Source: Bog-756 sp963727075 (GTDB lineage Bacteria > Actinomycetota > Acidimicrobiia > Acidimicrobiales > RAAP-2). Taken from it: a stretch of DNA of 64,000 nt. Location: contig CAVSET010000006.1 of assembly GCA_963727075.1 (NCBI GenBank), forward strand, positions 1,798,001 through 1,862,000, given 5' to 3'. Position 1 is the stretch's first letter, and every line of letters begins with the position of its first letter. Below the pieces are notes generated by a model. That model was given only the letters and a program-made list of their open reading frames with translations, was not told the DNA's origin and did no database searches. The position numbers were made by a program, and so were the translations under genes. This document shows, piece by piece, positions 17,783 to 26,221 of the stretch.

Positions 17783-19229
17783 ATGAGCCGAGGCATCGTG
17801 AGCATCGCCGGCTATGTCCCCTACTGGCGATTGTCGCGTTCGGCGGTGGCCGACGTGTTCGGTGCCGGCGGTGGCAAGGGCACCCGATCGGTGGCCTCCC
17901 ACGACGAGGACACCACCACCATGGGCGTCGAGGCGGCGCGTCTGGCGCTGCGCACCGCCCCCGGGGTGGCCCCCTCCCGGCTGTGGTTCGCCACGGCCAC
18001 CCCCGCCTACCTGGACAAGACCAACGCCACCGCCCTCCACGCCGCCCTCCGCCAGCCCTCACACGTGGCGGCGTTCGACTTCGGTGGCGCCCTCCGCTCG
18101 GGAGCGGGAGCCCTGCGCGCCAGCCTGGAGGCGGCCGGCACCGGGACCACCCTGGCGGTGATGGCCGACCGGCGCGACGGACTGCCCACGTCACCGGACG
18201 AGTCCGCCGGTGGCGACGGCGCAGCCGCGGTCGTGGTGGGCGACGACAGCCCGGGGACGCCGGTCATCGCCGAGTTCCTCGGGGCGGCATCGGTGACCGA
18301 CGAGTTCCTCGACCGTTGGAGAGAACCGGGCGACCGACGGTCGAAGGTGTGGGAGGAACGATTCGGCGAGACCCGCTACGTGCCACTGGGCACCGAGGCC
18401 TGGGAGTCGGCGCTGAAGGGTGCCGGGCTGTCCGCCGGTCAGGTCGACCGCGTGGCCGTGACCGGCATGCACGCCCGGGCGGTCAGGTCACTGGCCCGGG
18501 CCCTCGGCGTCGGTGGCGGCGCGTTGGCCGACGACCTCACCACCTCGGTGGGGCAGACCGGGGCCGCCCACCCCGGCCTGGTCCTCGCCTCGATGCTCGA
18601 GCAGTCGTCGCCCGGCGAGGTGATGGCGGTGCTGTCCCTGGCCGACGGCGCCGACGTCCTCATGTTCCGCACCTCGGCGGCCATCTCGTCCTGGTCCCCG
18701 GCGCGGCCGGTTGCCGACCAGGTCGCCGGAGCGGTCGACCTGCCCTACGGCAAGTTCCTCGCCTGGCGCGGGATGGTGACCCCCGAGCCGCCCCGGCGGC
18801 CGGAGCCGCCGCGGGTGTCCTCCACCGCGGCATGGCGGAACGAGGCGTGGAAGTTCGGCTTCGTCGGGTCCCAGGACCGCAGCTCGCAGGCGGTCCACCT
18901 GCCGCCGGCACGCGTGTCCGATGCGAGGCGGGGCGGTCGACGACATGGACCCTGTCGGCCGGGCGGACACCGAGGCCACCATCGCCACCTACACCATCGA
19001 CCACCTGGCCTACTCCCCGAGCCCCCCCATCGTCTTCGCCGTGCTCGACTTCGACGGCGGCGGTCGCTTCCCGGTGGAGCTGACCGACGTCGACCCGGGC
19101 ACCGTGTCCATCGGTGACAGAGTGGCCATGACCTTCCGCAAGCTGTTCACCGCCGACGGCATCCACGACTACTTCTGGAAGGCCAAACCGGTCAGCGCCG
19201 GACGGGTCGAAGCGCCGGCCACGGACTGA
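17783..19229 (+). CDS. HMG-CoA-synthase-like (KAS fold) protein fused to DUF35/OB-fold domain, one frameshift
   Basis: About 480 residues in two frames. Residues 1-330 form a thiolase/KAS-III fold like archaeal HMG-CoA synthase (IVSIAGYVPYWRLSRSAV at the start, SVGQTGAAHPGLVLASML later). The segment expected to hold the nucleophilic Cys (FACKAGT in HMG-CoA synthases) reads GALRSGAGAL, so Cys seems replaced. The C-terminal domain (IATYTIDHLAYSPSPP, VFAVLDFDGGGRFP, YFWKAKPV) is the DUF35 OB fold that binds acyl-CoA in thiolase/HMG-CoA-synthase complexes. Removing one G near 18917-18921 joins the frames as RVSMRGGAVDDMDPV. It is followed by a thiolase gene with 24 bp between. Confidence 0.8.
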
Positions 19230-19253
19230 CCGCTGCAGGGAACAGGAGACACG

Positions 19254-20444
19254 ATGGCATCGCATGGCATCAAGGACCGGGTGGCGATCGTCGGCATGGG
19301 CTGCACCCGCTTCGCCGAGCACTGGGACAAGGGCCTCGACGACCTCATCGTCGAGGCGTCCGGGGACACCTTCGCCTCCGCCGGCCTGACCAAGGACGAG
19401 GTCGACGCCTACTGGATCGGGACCGCCCAGTCCGGCATGAGCGGCATCACCTTGTCCCGGCCCCTGCAGCTCGAAGGCAAGCCGGTCACCCGGGTGGAGA
19501 ATTACTGCACTACCGGGTCCGAAGCCCTCCGGGCCGCCGCCTACGCGGTGGCCTCGGGGGCCTACGACATCGGCATGGCGGTCGGGGCCGAGAAGGTCAA
19601 GGACTCCGGGTACCAAGGGCTCAACGCCTTCCCGATTCCGGGGGACGGCACCGCCCGGACCCTCACCGCGGCCGCCATGTTCTCCATGGTGGCCCCGGCC
19701 TACGGCAAGAAGTACGGGGTCTCCGAGGACGAGCTGACCGAGGTGCTGGCCCGGATCTCGTGGAAGAACCACCGGAACGGCGCCCGCAATCCTCGGGCCC
19801 AGTTCCGCAAGGAGGTCTCCACCGAGACGATCTGTGCCTCACCCCGGGTGGCCGGCCGTCTCGGGGTGTTCGACTGTGCCGGCGTGGCCGACGGGGCGGC
19901 AGCCGCCATCGTGGTGCGGGCCGAGGACGCCCGGCGCTACACCGACCGGCCCCTCTACATCAAGGCCCTCTCCTTCGCCGCCGGCAGCGGGTCCGGGCTC
20001 AACGATCCCGACTACGACTACACCTGGTTCCCCGAGTGCGCCCTAGCGGCCGAGGACGCCTACCGCCAGGCCGGCATCACCGACCCGAGGCACCAGCTGG
20101 CCATGGCCGAGGTGCACGACTGCTTCACCCCGACCGAACTGGTGCTGATGGAGGATCTCGGGTTCGCCGACCGCGGCACGGCCTGGAAGGAGGTGCTGGC
20201 CGGGACCTTCGACCTCGAAGGCCAGCTCCCGGTCAACCCCGACGGCGGCCTCAAGAGCTTCGGCCATCCGGTCGGGGCCTCGGGCCTCCGGATGCTGTTC
20301 GAGGCCTGGCTCCAGCTGCGGGGCGAGGCCACGCCCGAACGGCAGATCGCCACCGACCGGGCCCTGGCCCTCACCCACAACCTGGGCGGCTACCCGGGCG
20401 AGATGGTGTCGTTCGTGTCAGTGGTGGGAACAGAGCTCGGCTGA
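19254..20444 (+). CDS. SCP2/Ltp2-like thiolase family protein
   Basis: A 396-residue thiolase-fold protein. It shows VENYCTTGSEALRAA with the acyl-accepting Cys, VHDCFTPTELVLMEDLGF, FGHPVGASGLRM with the catalytic His, and a C-terminal HNLGG in place of the CxG loop of biosynthetic thiolases. These are marks of SCP2-type and archaeal thiolases, and of the Ltp2 retro-aldolase group. ATG 19254 follows AACAGGAG. Directly downstream of a KAS/DUF35 fusion, it probably forms a complex with it, by analogy to archaeal thiolase-DUF35-HMG-CoA synthase. The 3' end overlaps the convergent oxidase gene by 27 bp. Confidence 0.87.
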   Translation: MASHGIKDRVAIVGMGCTRFAEHWDKGLDDLIVEASGDTFASAGLTKDEVDAYWIGTAQSGMSGITLSRPLQLEGKPVTRVENYCTTGSEALRAAAYAVASGAYDIGMAVGAEKVKDSGYQGLNAFPIPGDGTARTLTAAAMFSMVAPAYGKKYGVSEDELTEVLARISWKNHRNGARNPRAQFRKEVSTETICASPRVAGRLGVFDCAGVADGAAAAIVVRAEDARRYTDRPLYIKALSFAAGSGSGLNDPDYDYTWFPECALAAEDAYRQAGITDPRHQLAMAEVHDCFTPTELVLMEDLGFADRGTAWKEVLAGTFDLEGQLPVNPDGGLKSFGHPVGASGLRMLFEAWLQLRGEATPERQIATDRALALTHNLGGYPGEMVSFVSVVGTELG

Positions 20445-21149
20445 GCCGGGGGCCTCGGCCTCGCGCTCGTCGAGCAGCGCCCACCAGGCGTCGGCGGCCC
20501 GCCGGGCCGCCCCGAAGGCGTCGGACGGGGCCGCCCCGCACAGCCCGAGGGCATCGACGGTCCACTCCCCGTGGAGGGCGTCCATCGAGGCGTGCACGTC
20601 CCAGAACTCCGTCCCGGCCTCGTCCAGGCCGTAGAAGCGGCGCAACCCCGCGGCCTTGGAGGCGGCGATGGCGGCCGCCTGGGTCTCGTAGGCGGCCAGG
20701 CCGGCCAGGGCCGCCTCGGGCCCCTCACCGACCAGCTCGTGGTAGGTGCCGGCCAGTGCCTCGGCGGCCGGGCCGGCCGGACGTGAGGTATCCGCCCCCA
20801 GGCGGCCGGCGAAGCGGTCGAAGAGGGTCAGGTGCGGCTCGGGCGCTCCGAGCTCGTCGGCCAGGTTGCGCTCGACCAACGCGGCCGCCTCGAGCCTCCC
20901 CTCGACGGCGAGCGCTCGGACGACCCGGTCCAACACCGCGGGCAGAGCGGCCTCGAAGGCCCGGTACTGGACGGCGTACTCGGCCAGCTCCCGTCGCTCC
21001 AGGCGGCCAGCCTCCCACCGCCGGTAGAAGGGATGGGCCAGGAGGATGCGCCCCTCGGTCGCCCGGTCCACGGCGGCGGCCAGGGCCTCTCGGACGGTCG
21101 GGTCCACGCCGGACAGGGTCGGGTCAGAAAGCTCGGTGTCTCGGGTCAT
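20418..21149 (-). CDS. CADD/PqqC-like heme-oxygenase-fold diiron oxidase
   Basis: A 243-residue all-helical protein. The likely metal ligands keep the spacing known for Chlamydia CADD: Glu99 and His106, Glu155 in YETQ, then His186, Asp190 and His193 in DVHASMDALH. CADD-type enzymes belong to the heme-oxygenase-like diiron oxidases; CADD makes p-aminobenzoate from one of its own tyrosines. Tyr42 in HPFYRRW is a candidate equivalent but cannot be aligned safely by eye. ATG 21149 is chosen since upstream sequence is a low-complexity shadow. No folate gene is nearby, so function is open. Confidence 0.75.
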   Translation of the reverse strand: MTRDTELSDPTLSGVDPTVREALAAAVDRATEGRILLAHPFYRRWEAGRLERRELAEYAVQYRAFEAALPAVLDRVVRALAVEGRLEAAALVERNLADELGAPEPHLTLFDRFAGRLGADTSRPAGPAAEALAGTYHELVGEGPEAALAGLAAYETQAAAIAASKAAGLRRFYGLDEAGTEFWDVHASMDALHGEWTVDALGLCGAAPSDAFGAARRAADAWWALLDEREAEAPGSAELCSHH

Positions 21150-21180
21150 GCCGCATCCTAACCAGCGAGCCCACCGGCGC

Positions 21181-21879
21181 TCAGCGAGCTGCCAGAACCT
21201 GGCGGGAGGAGTGGGCGAAACGCCCGGACCAGGCCGGTCCCTCGTCAAGGGGCCGTCCGGCGGCCGGCGCCCGACCCTGGTCCTCCAGATAGTGCAGCTT
21301 CCGGTTGCGCTCCTCAGCCAACCGGCGCAGCCGCACCAGCAGGGCCACATAGGCGGCCAGGGCCACCCCGGACAGGGCACACGCCATCCAGGCCGCCGTG
21401 GCCCCGGGCAGAAAGCCGAGCATGAGGGTGGTCACGAACACGGCGATGAGGACGCCGAGCGTGTCGCGCCGGCGGCGGCGGACCAGATGACGGGTGGGGG
21501 GACCGGCCCGCGGTGGGCGGACCAGGAGTGGTGGCGGGGGCCCGGCGACCGGCTCGTCGCCGTCGCGGCCGAGGAAGGCCAGCGCCGGTCGGGGCAGCCG
21601 GTCCGCCCCGACCACGGTCAGCACGGGGGCGGCGGCCTCCTCGGACCCGGACCCGGCCGGGCGGGCGGCGTCGATGGGGCCGGCCCCGACGGCCCGCAGA
21701 CGATAGGCGGGGGCGACGATGGGCTCGGGCGCCGAGTGCTCGAGGACCTGCAGCTGGTGGTGGAAGTGGGAGATCGAGCTGATGCCGTCGCCCAGTCGTG
21801 TCCGTCGCTTCATCATGTTCGGTGCCAGGATGGCGATCCACGCGACCGCAATGATGATCACAAGGATCACGGGCATCAA
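21181..21879 (-). CDS. Membrane protein of unknown function
   Basis: A 232-residue protein. A helix at residues 3-20 (PVILVIIIAVAWIAILAP) is followed by KRRTRLGDGISSISHFHHQL, a Pro/Ala-rich linker of about 100 residues, then two more helices around 142-180 and a polar tail with a short coiled region RRLAEERNRKLHYLEDQG. I recall similar architecture (N-terminal anchor, RLGDSISSFHHQLxVL motif) in conserved actinobacterial proteins without assigned function. It stands alone between the diiron oxidase and the YhhN-like gene. Confidence 0.7.
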   Translation of the reverse strand: MMPVILVIIIAVAWIAILAPNMMKRRTRLGDGISSISHFHHQLQVLEHSAPEPIVAPAYRLRAVGAGPIDAARPAGSGSEEAAAPVLTVVGADRLPRPALAFLGRDGDEPVAGPPPPLLVRPPRAGPPTRHLVRRRRRDTLGVLIAVFVTTLMLGFLPGATAAWMACALSGVALAAYVALLVRLRRLAEERNRKLHYLEDQGRAPAAGRPLDEGPAWSGRFAHSSRQVLAAR

Positions 21880-22088
21880 CTCCTCGACCTGCCGACCTTG
21901 CGGAAAAAACCCTAACGAGGGGTAAATCGACAGTGGTGGATGGTCGGGGATGACGGTGCCGACATCGGCCAGGCACGCCTACAACGGCCCTCCCCGCGCC
22001 CAGACGTTGTACACCGTCCTCGGGCCCCGACGCCAGCCAGCACGAACGGCCCAGGTGAGCGTGGCGGTCCTTCGGTAGGGTCGGTGGC

Positions 22089-22760
22089 GTGACCGCCTTC
22101 GGCACGCTGATGGCCGTGGCTGCGGTCGCCGCCGTCGTGGACTGGGTGGCCGTCGGGACCTCGAGGCGACGGCTCGAGTACGTGGCCAAGCCGGCGGTAC
22201 TGGCCGCGCTGGTGGCCGCCGCCGCGGTCATCCCGGCCGGCCAGATCGACCTGGCCGATCGGCGCGGGTGGTTCGTGGCCGCCCTCAGCTGCTGCCTGGT
22301 CGGCGACATCCTGTTGATGCTCCCCCGCGACCTGTTCGTCCCGGGCCTGGCGGCCTTCCTCGCCGGCCACGTCCTGTTCATCGTCGGGTTCCTCCAGCCG
22401 CCCGACTCGGACGGGGGGCCACCCTTCTCGTTCTCGGCGACCGGCCTGGCCGTGGCGGCAGTCCTCGTGGTTGCCGTCGAGATCGTCCCGGCCGGTCTGG
22501 TCATCCGGGCCCTGGGGCGCGGCGGGCACGGCCGGCTGCTCGCTCCCGTCCTCCTCTACGTGGCGGCCATCGCCACCATGGTGGTCCTCGCCACCAACGT
22601 GGGGAGCACCACCGCCGCCGCCGGTGCCGTCCTGTTCCTCGTCTCGGACACCGTGCTGGCCCTCGATCGGTTCGTCACGCCGGTCCCCCGCGGCACCCTG
22701 GCCGTGCACGTGACCTATCACCTGGGCCAGGGACTGCTGGTCCTCTCGCTGGTGCGCTAA
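22089..22760 (+). CDS. YhhN/TMEM86-family membrane protein (lysoplasmalogenase-like)
   Basis: A 223-residue integral membrane protein with about eight helices. The family's conserved pieces are visible: LEYVAKPAV, CCLVGDILLMLP, FLAGHVLFIVGF and GAVLFLVSDTVLALDRF. Eukaryotic TMEM86B hydrolyses the vinyl-ether bond of lysoplasmalogen; the role of bacterial members is not settled. The GTG at 22089 starts directly at the first helix. No operon partner is apparent; the ABC exporter genes converge from the right. Confidence 0.82.
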   Translation: MTAFGTLMAVAAVAAVVDWVAVGTSRRRLEYVAKPAVLAALVAAAAVIPAGQIDLADRRGWFVAALSCCLVGDILLMLPRDLFVPGLAAFLAGHVLFIVGFLQPPDSDGGPPFSFSATGLAVAAVLVVAVEIVPAGLVIRALGRGGHGRLLAPVLLYVAAIATMVVLATNVGSTTAAAGAVLFLVSDTVLALDRFVTPVPRGTLAVHVTYHLGQGLLVLSLVR

Positions 22761-22838
22761 CGGGTGGACGTGGCGGTGGGCCCCGGCTCCGGCTGGTCGG
22801 CCGGGACCGCCGCATCGTGGGGCGCTCCGCCCGGTCGG

Positions 22839-23699
22839 CTATTCGGTGGTCCGTCGCCGGTAGAGGTGGGCCGCCAGCGGTCCGCAGACGGCCAGGATGG
22901 CCAGCGACCAGGCCAGCGCGGCCCACACCGGGTGCTGCATGGGCCAGGCGTGGATCGAGGCAGACGGGTTCGGGTTGCCGAAGAGATGCCGACACGCCGA
23001 GGTCACGGCACTCACCGGGTTCCAGTTGGCCAGGGTCTCGAGCCAACTGGGCATGTGCTGGGTGGGCACCATGGCGTTGGAGACGAAGGCCAGGGGGAAG
23101 AGGATGATGAGCCCGACGGATTGGGCCGACTCGGGCCCCCGGCTGACCAGGCCGAGGCAGGCACAGGCCCAGCTCATGGCGTAGGCGAAGAGCAAGGCGA
23201 TCCCGAACCCGGCCGCCACCGAGACCGCGCTGGCATCGGTCCGCCACCCGATGGCGAGCCCGGTGACCGCCACGATGGCCGTGCAGAGGGCCGAGGACAG
23301 GAGGTCGGCCATGGAGCGTCCGGCCAGCACGGCCGCCCGCCACATGGGAAGGGTACGAAACCGCTCGATGACGCCGGTCGACAGGTCGGTGCTGAGCCCC
23401 ACCGCCGTGCCCATCGCCGAGGTGGTGAGGTTCAACAGCAACAGGCCGGCGATGGCGAAGTCGGTGTAGTTGGCGCCGTGAGGCAGCACGATGCCGGCAC
23501 CGAACACGTACACGAACAGCAGGGTGAACAGAACGGGCTGGACCGTAACGTCCGAGAGCTGGGCTGGCTCGCGCTGGATGTGGACCAGGTTCCTCCGGGT
23601 GAGGACGACCACGTTGCGCCAGCAGGCACCGAGGCGTTCGAGCACGCCGGGCACCCCGATCGCCGGCGTCGACGAGCCGGTGGGCAGGGCGATCGTCAC
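22839..23699 (-). CDS. ABC-2 type exporter permease (DrrB-like)
   Basis: A 286-residue ABC-2 permease with six helices. VTVQPVLFTLLFVYVFGAGI is the first, followed by SAMGTAVGLSTDLSTGVIERFRTLPM, the hallmark cytoplasmic loop of DrrB-like permeases. The GTG start at 23699 overlaps the TGA of the ATPase gene (GTGA), so both are translated from one message. With that ATPase it would make a drug or lipid exporter in the inner membrane. It is under likely control of the divergent TetR regulator. Confidence 0.87.
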   Translation of the reverse strand: MTIALPTGSSTPAIGVPGVLERLGACWRNVVVLTRRNLVHIQREPAQLSDVTVQPVLFTLLFVYVFGAGIVLPHGANYTDFAIAGLLLLNLTTSAMGTAVGLSTDLSTGVIERFRTLPMWRAAVLAGRSMADLLSSALCTAIVAVTGLAIGWRTDASAVSVAAGFGIALLFAYAMSWACACLGLVSRGPESAQSVGLIILFPLAFVSNAMVPTQHMPSWLETLANWNPVSAVTSACRHLFGNPNPSASIHAWPMQHPVWAALAWSLAILAVCGPLAAHLYRRRTTE

Positions 23700-24688
23700 G
23701 GCCGGGCCTCCTCGAGCTCGGAGACGGGCCGGCCGTCGACGGACGCCGCGGCCACCGGCCCACCGGTCAGGGCGAAGAACACGTCGTCGAGTGAGGGCTG
23801 GCGGACCTCGATGTCGTCGACCAGGACACCGGCCGAGTCGAGGGACCGGATGACCGTGTTGGCCAGCCCCGAGCTGTTCCGCACGGGCGCAGTCAGTCGC
23901 CGGCCGTCCTCCCCCATCTGGACCCGGCCGGACACGAACGGTTCCAACGCCCCGACCGCCTCGGGGTGGGCGACGGTCAAGGTGATCTCGAGCCGGGCAC
24001 CCCCCGTCGCCGCCTTGAGCTCCGGGGCGGAGCCCTCGGCGATCACCCGTCCGTGATCGATGACGACGATCCGGTCGGCCAACCGGTCCGCCTCGTCGAG
24101 ATACTGGGTGGTGAGCAGGATGGTCGTGCCCTCCGCCACCAGGTCGCGGATCACGTCCCACATCCGGTTGCGGCTGGTGGGGTCGAGCCCGGTGGTCGGT
24201 TCGTCGAGGAAGAGCACCGAGGGCCGGGTGACCAGGCTGGCGGCCAGGTCGAGGCGTCGCCGCATGCCGCCCGAGTAGCCCTTCACCACCCGGTCGGCCG
24301 CATCGGCCAGGTCGAACCGCTCCAGCAGGTCGGCGGCGCGCTGGCGGGCCTGGCGCGCCCGCAGTCCGCTCAGCTCGGCCACGACCCGCAGGTTCTGGCG
24401 TCCGGTGAGAAGATCGTCCAGGGTGGCGTCCTGGGCAGCCACGCCGATCCGGTGCCTCACGGCCGCCGCGTCCCGCACCACATCCAGCCCGGCCACCCGG
24501 GCCCGGCCCGAGTCGGGCAGGGCCAGGGTGGTGAGGATGCGGACCGCGGTGGTCTTGCCGGCGCCATTGGGCCCGAGAACTCCGAGGATGGACCCGGCCG
24601 GAACGGTCAGGTCCACTCCGGCCAGCGCCCGGGTCGGCCCGTAGTACTTGACCAGGTTCTCCGCCTCGATCATGGGAATGGTTGACAC
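23696..24688 (-). CDS. ABC exporter ATP-binding protein (DrrA-like)
   Basis: A 330-residue ATPase with Walker A GPNGAGKTT, signature YSGGMRRRLDLA, Walker B VLFLDEPTTGLDP and a switch His replaced by Gln in LLTTQYLDEADR, as is usual in DrrA-type proteins. The C-terminal region after about 230 (QPSLDDVFFALTG) is the DrrA accessory domain. GTG 24688 has GGGAGG at proper spacing. It forms an operon with the permease by GTGA overlap and is divergent from a TetR gene across a nested operator. Confidence 0.9.
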   Translation of the reverse strand: MSTIPMIEAENLVKYYGPTRALAGVDLTVPAGSILGVLGPNGAGKTTAVRILTTLALPDSGRARVAGLDVVRDAAAVRHRIGVAAQDATLDDLLTGRQNLRVVAELSGLRARQARQRAADLLERFDLADAADRVVKGYSGGMRRRLDLAASLVTRPSVLFLDEPTTGLDPTSRNRMWDVIRDLVAEGTTILLTTQYLDEADRLADRIVVIDHGRVIAEGSAPELKAATGGARLEITLTVAHPEAVGALEPFVSGRVQMGEDGRRLTAPVRNSSGLANTVIRSLDSAGVLVDDIEVRQPSLDDVFFALTGGPVAAASVDGRPVSELEEARP

Positions 24689-24706
24689 GTGGGCCTCCCG
24701 GTCAGG

Positions 24707-24752
24707 CTTACTTGCCGCATGGTAAGTGTCTACTTACCGGCCGTCAAGTAAG
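24707..24752. promoter_or_regulatory. Nested double inverted repeat, candidate TetR operator
   Basis: Between the DrrA-like and TetR genes lies an outer inverted repeat CTTACTTG (24707-24714) / CAAGTAAG (24745-24752) enclosing an inner one GGTAAGT (24721-24727) / ACTTACC (24732-24738). All arms are perfect and share the core CTTAC/GTAAG. The 72-bp gap holds both divergent promoters, so binding of the neighbouring TetR protein here would repress itself and the exporter. Confidence 0.75.
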
Positions 24753-24760
24753 ATGACGCC

Positions 24761-25366
24761 ATGAGCGTCTTGGCCCAGGCAGAGTCGGCCTCGGTGGAGA
24801 GCGAGCCCTCCGACACCCGGGGGCGGATCCTCGACGTGGCCCTCGATCTCTTCACCGAGAAGGGCTACGACAAGACCTCGCTGCGGGAGATCGCCGGCCA
24901 CCTCGGATTCACCAAGGCCGCCCTGTACTACCACTTCCCCAGCAAGCAGGACATCCTGATGGCCCTGCATCTCCGGCTCCACGACCTCTTCGCCGACTCC
25001 ATCGAGACCCTCGGTGGCCTCGAGTCAGATCCTGAGGCGTGGCCCTCGGTCTTCGACTACCTCATCGGGGAGATGCTCGCCAACCGCAAGCTCTTCATCA
25101 TGCACGAGCGAAACCGAGCGGCCTTCGAGGAGCTGCATCGCCAAGACCATCGGAGGGCCAATGACGACCTCGAGGCGCATTTCCGCCGCATCCTGGACGA
25201 TCCGGCCGTCGCGCTGCGCGACAAGGTCCGCCTGGCCTGTGCCCAGGGCGCGGTGCTCGGCGCGCTGGTGTTGTCGGGCAGTGCCTTCACCGACGTGCCG
25301 TCCGAGGACCTGGCCACACTGCTCAAGCAGACCGTGCGCCAGACGCTGGGCCACGATGGGCGCTGA
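24761..25366 (+). CDS. TetR-family transcriptional regulator
   Basis: A 201-residue repressor with an N-terminal helix-turn-helix at about 22-66 (ILDVALDLFTEKGYDKTSLR, GFTKAALYYHFPSKQDIL) and a C-terminal ligand-binding helical domain of the TetR_C type. The YYHF recognition helix end is highly typical. It is divergent from the DrrAB-like exporter and the shared gap contains a nested palindrome, the standard layout for an exporter induced by its own substrate. Confidence 0.92.
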   Translation: MSVLAQAESASVESEPSDTRGRILDVALDLFTEKGYDKTSLREIAGHLGFTKAALYYHFPSKQDILMALHLRLHDLFADSIETLGGLESDPEAWPSVFDYLIGEMLANRKLFIMHERNRAAFEELHRQDHRRANDDLEAHFRRILDDPAVALRDKVRLACAQGAVLGALVLSGSAFTDVPSEDLATLLKQTVRQTLGHDGR

Positions 25367-25490
25367 GCCCGGCGCGTGGTGAGCCGGGCGGGTGCCGGAC
25401 CGGACGCGGCACAAGGCGCCCGGCAGGCGGGAACCGTCCATCGTCGACGCCGACCACCTGAACCACGCTGACCGGCCGCCGAGAGAGCCA

Positions 25491-26178
25491 ATGATCCAAC
25501 CCGATCCGAACGGTCCCAGGCGGCGCCGGGTCGTGATCCTGGTGGCGGCGGTCGTCGTGGCCATCGGCGGCGTGGCGGTCGGCCTGGTGGCGACGTCATC
25601 CTCATCGGGGACCACCGGGCCCGGGCCCGCAACGACGACCACCGCGTCCGTGCCCACCGGTCCTGAAGGGATCCCGCTGGAGAGCGGCACACCCCTGGCC
25701 CCGCCGGGCCCGGCGTCGGGCCAGACGGTGGACGGGATCCAGTGCAACTCCAGCGAGCAGCCGGCCTACCACGTTCACACCCACCTGAGCGTGTACGTGG
25801 ACGGCGGGCTGCGCCCGGTACCCGGCCGGTATCGGCATCGTCTCCCCCATCGCCCAGCCCACCGCCAAGGGGCCGTTCGACGCGGCGTCCCAGTGCTACT
25901 ACTGGCTGCACGTCCACGCCCAGGACGGGGTGATCCACATCGAGTCGCCGGCCCAGCAGAGCTACACCCTCGGCCAGTTCTTCGACCTCTGGGGACAGCC
26001 ATTGAGCCCGAACCAGGTGGGGCCGGCGACCGGGCCGCTCACCGTGTACGTGAACGGGCGCCCGTATTCGGGCAACCCCCGTGACATCCCACTCGGCTCC
26101 CGCGAGGACATCCAGATCGACGTCGGGACTCCGACGGTCCCGCCGGTCCCGGTCGATTGGACGGCGACCTCGCTCTGA
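25491..26178 (+). CDS. Membrane-anchored extracytoplasmic protein of unknown function, one frameshift
   Basis: A protein of about 228 residues: one N-terminal transmembrane helix (VVILVAAVVVAIGGVAVGLV), a Ser/Thr/Pro linker, then an outer domain with AYHVHTHLSVYVDGG, and in a second frame GIGIVSPIAQPTAKGPFDAA, CYYWLHVHAQDGVIHIESP and LGQFFDLWGQPL. Removing one C from the CCC at 25821-25823 joins the frames as LRPVPAGIGIVSP. The two His-rich strands (HVHTH, HVHAQDGVIHIE) resemble a metal or small-ligand site, but I do not recognise the family. ATG 25491 follows GAGAGAG. Confidence 0.65.
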
Positions 26179-26221
26179 CCCGGGGACTCGGAGCCGGCCG
26201 GCCGAGGAGGCCGAGCGCCGC

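Noticed and set aside
17686..19083. 465-codon plus-strand frame across the KAS/DUF35 gene
   Set aside because: The product is Arg/Gly/Pro-rich nonsense in a different frame; the KAS-fold reading is clearly the real one.
22839..25366. Part of an antibiotic biosynthetic cluster because of DrrAB-like exporter genes
   Set aside because: No biosynthetic gene is nearby; an exporter with its own TetR regulator is a common stand-alone unit.
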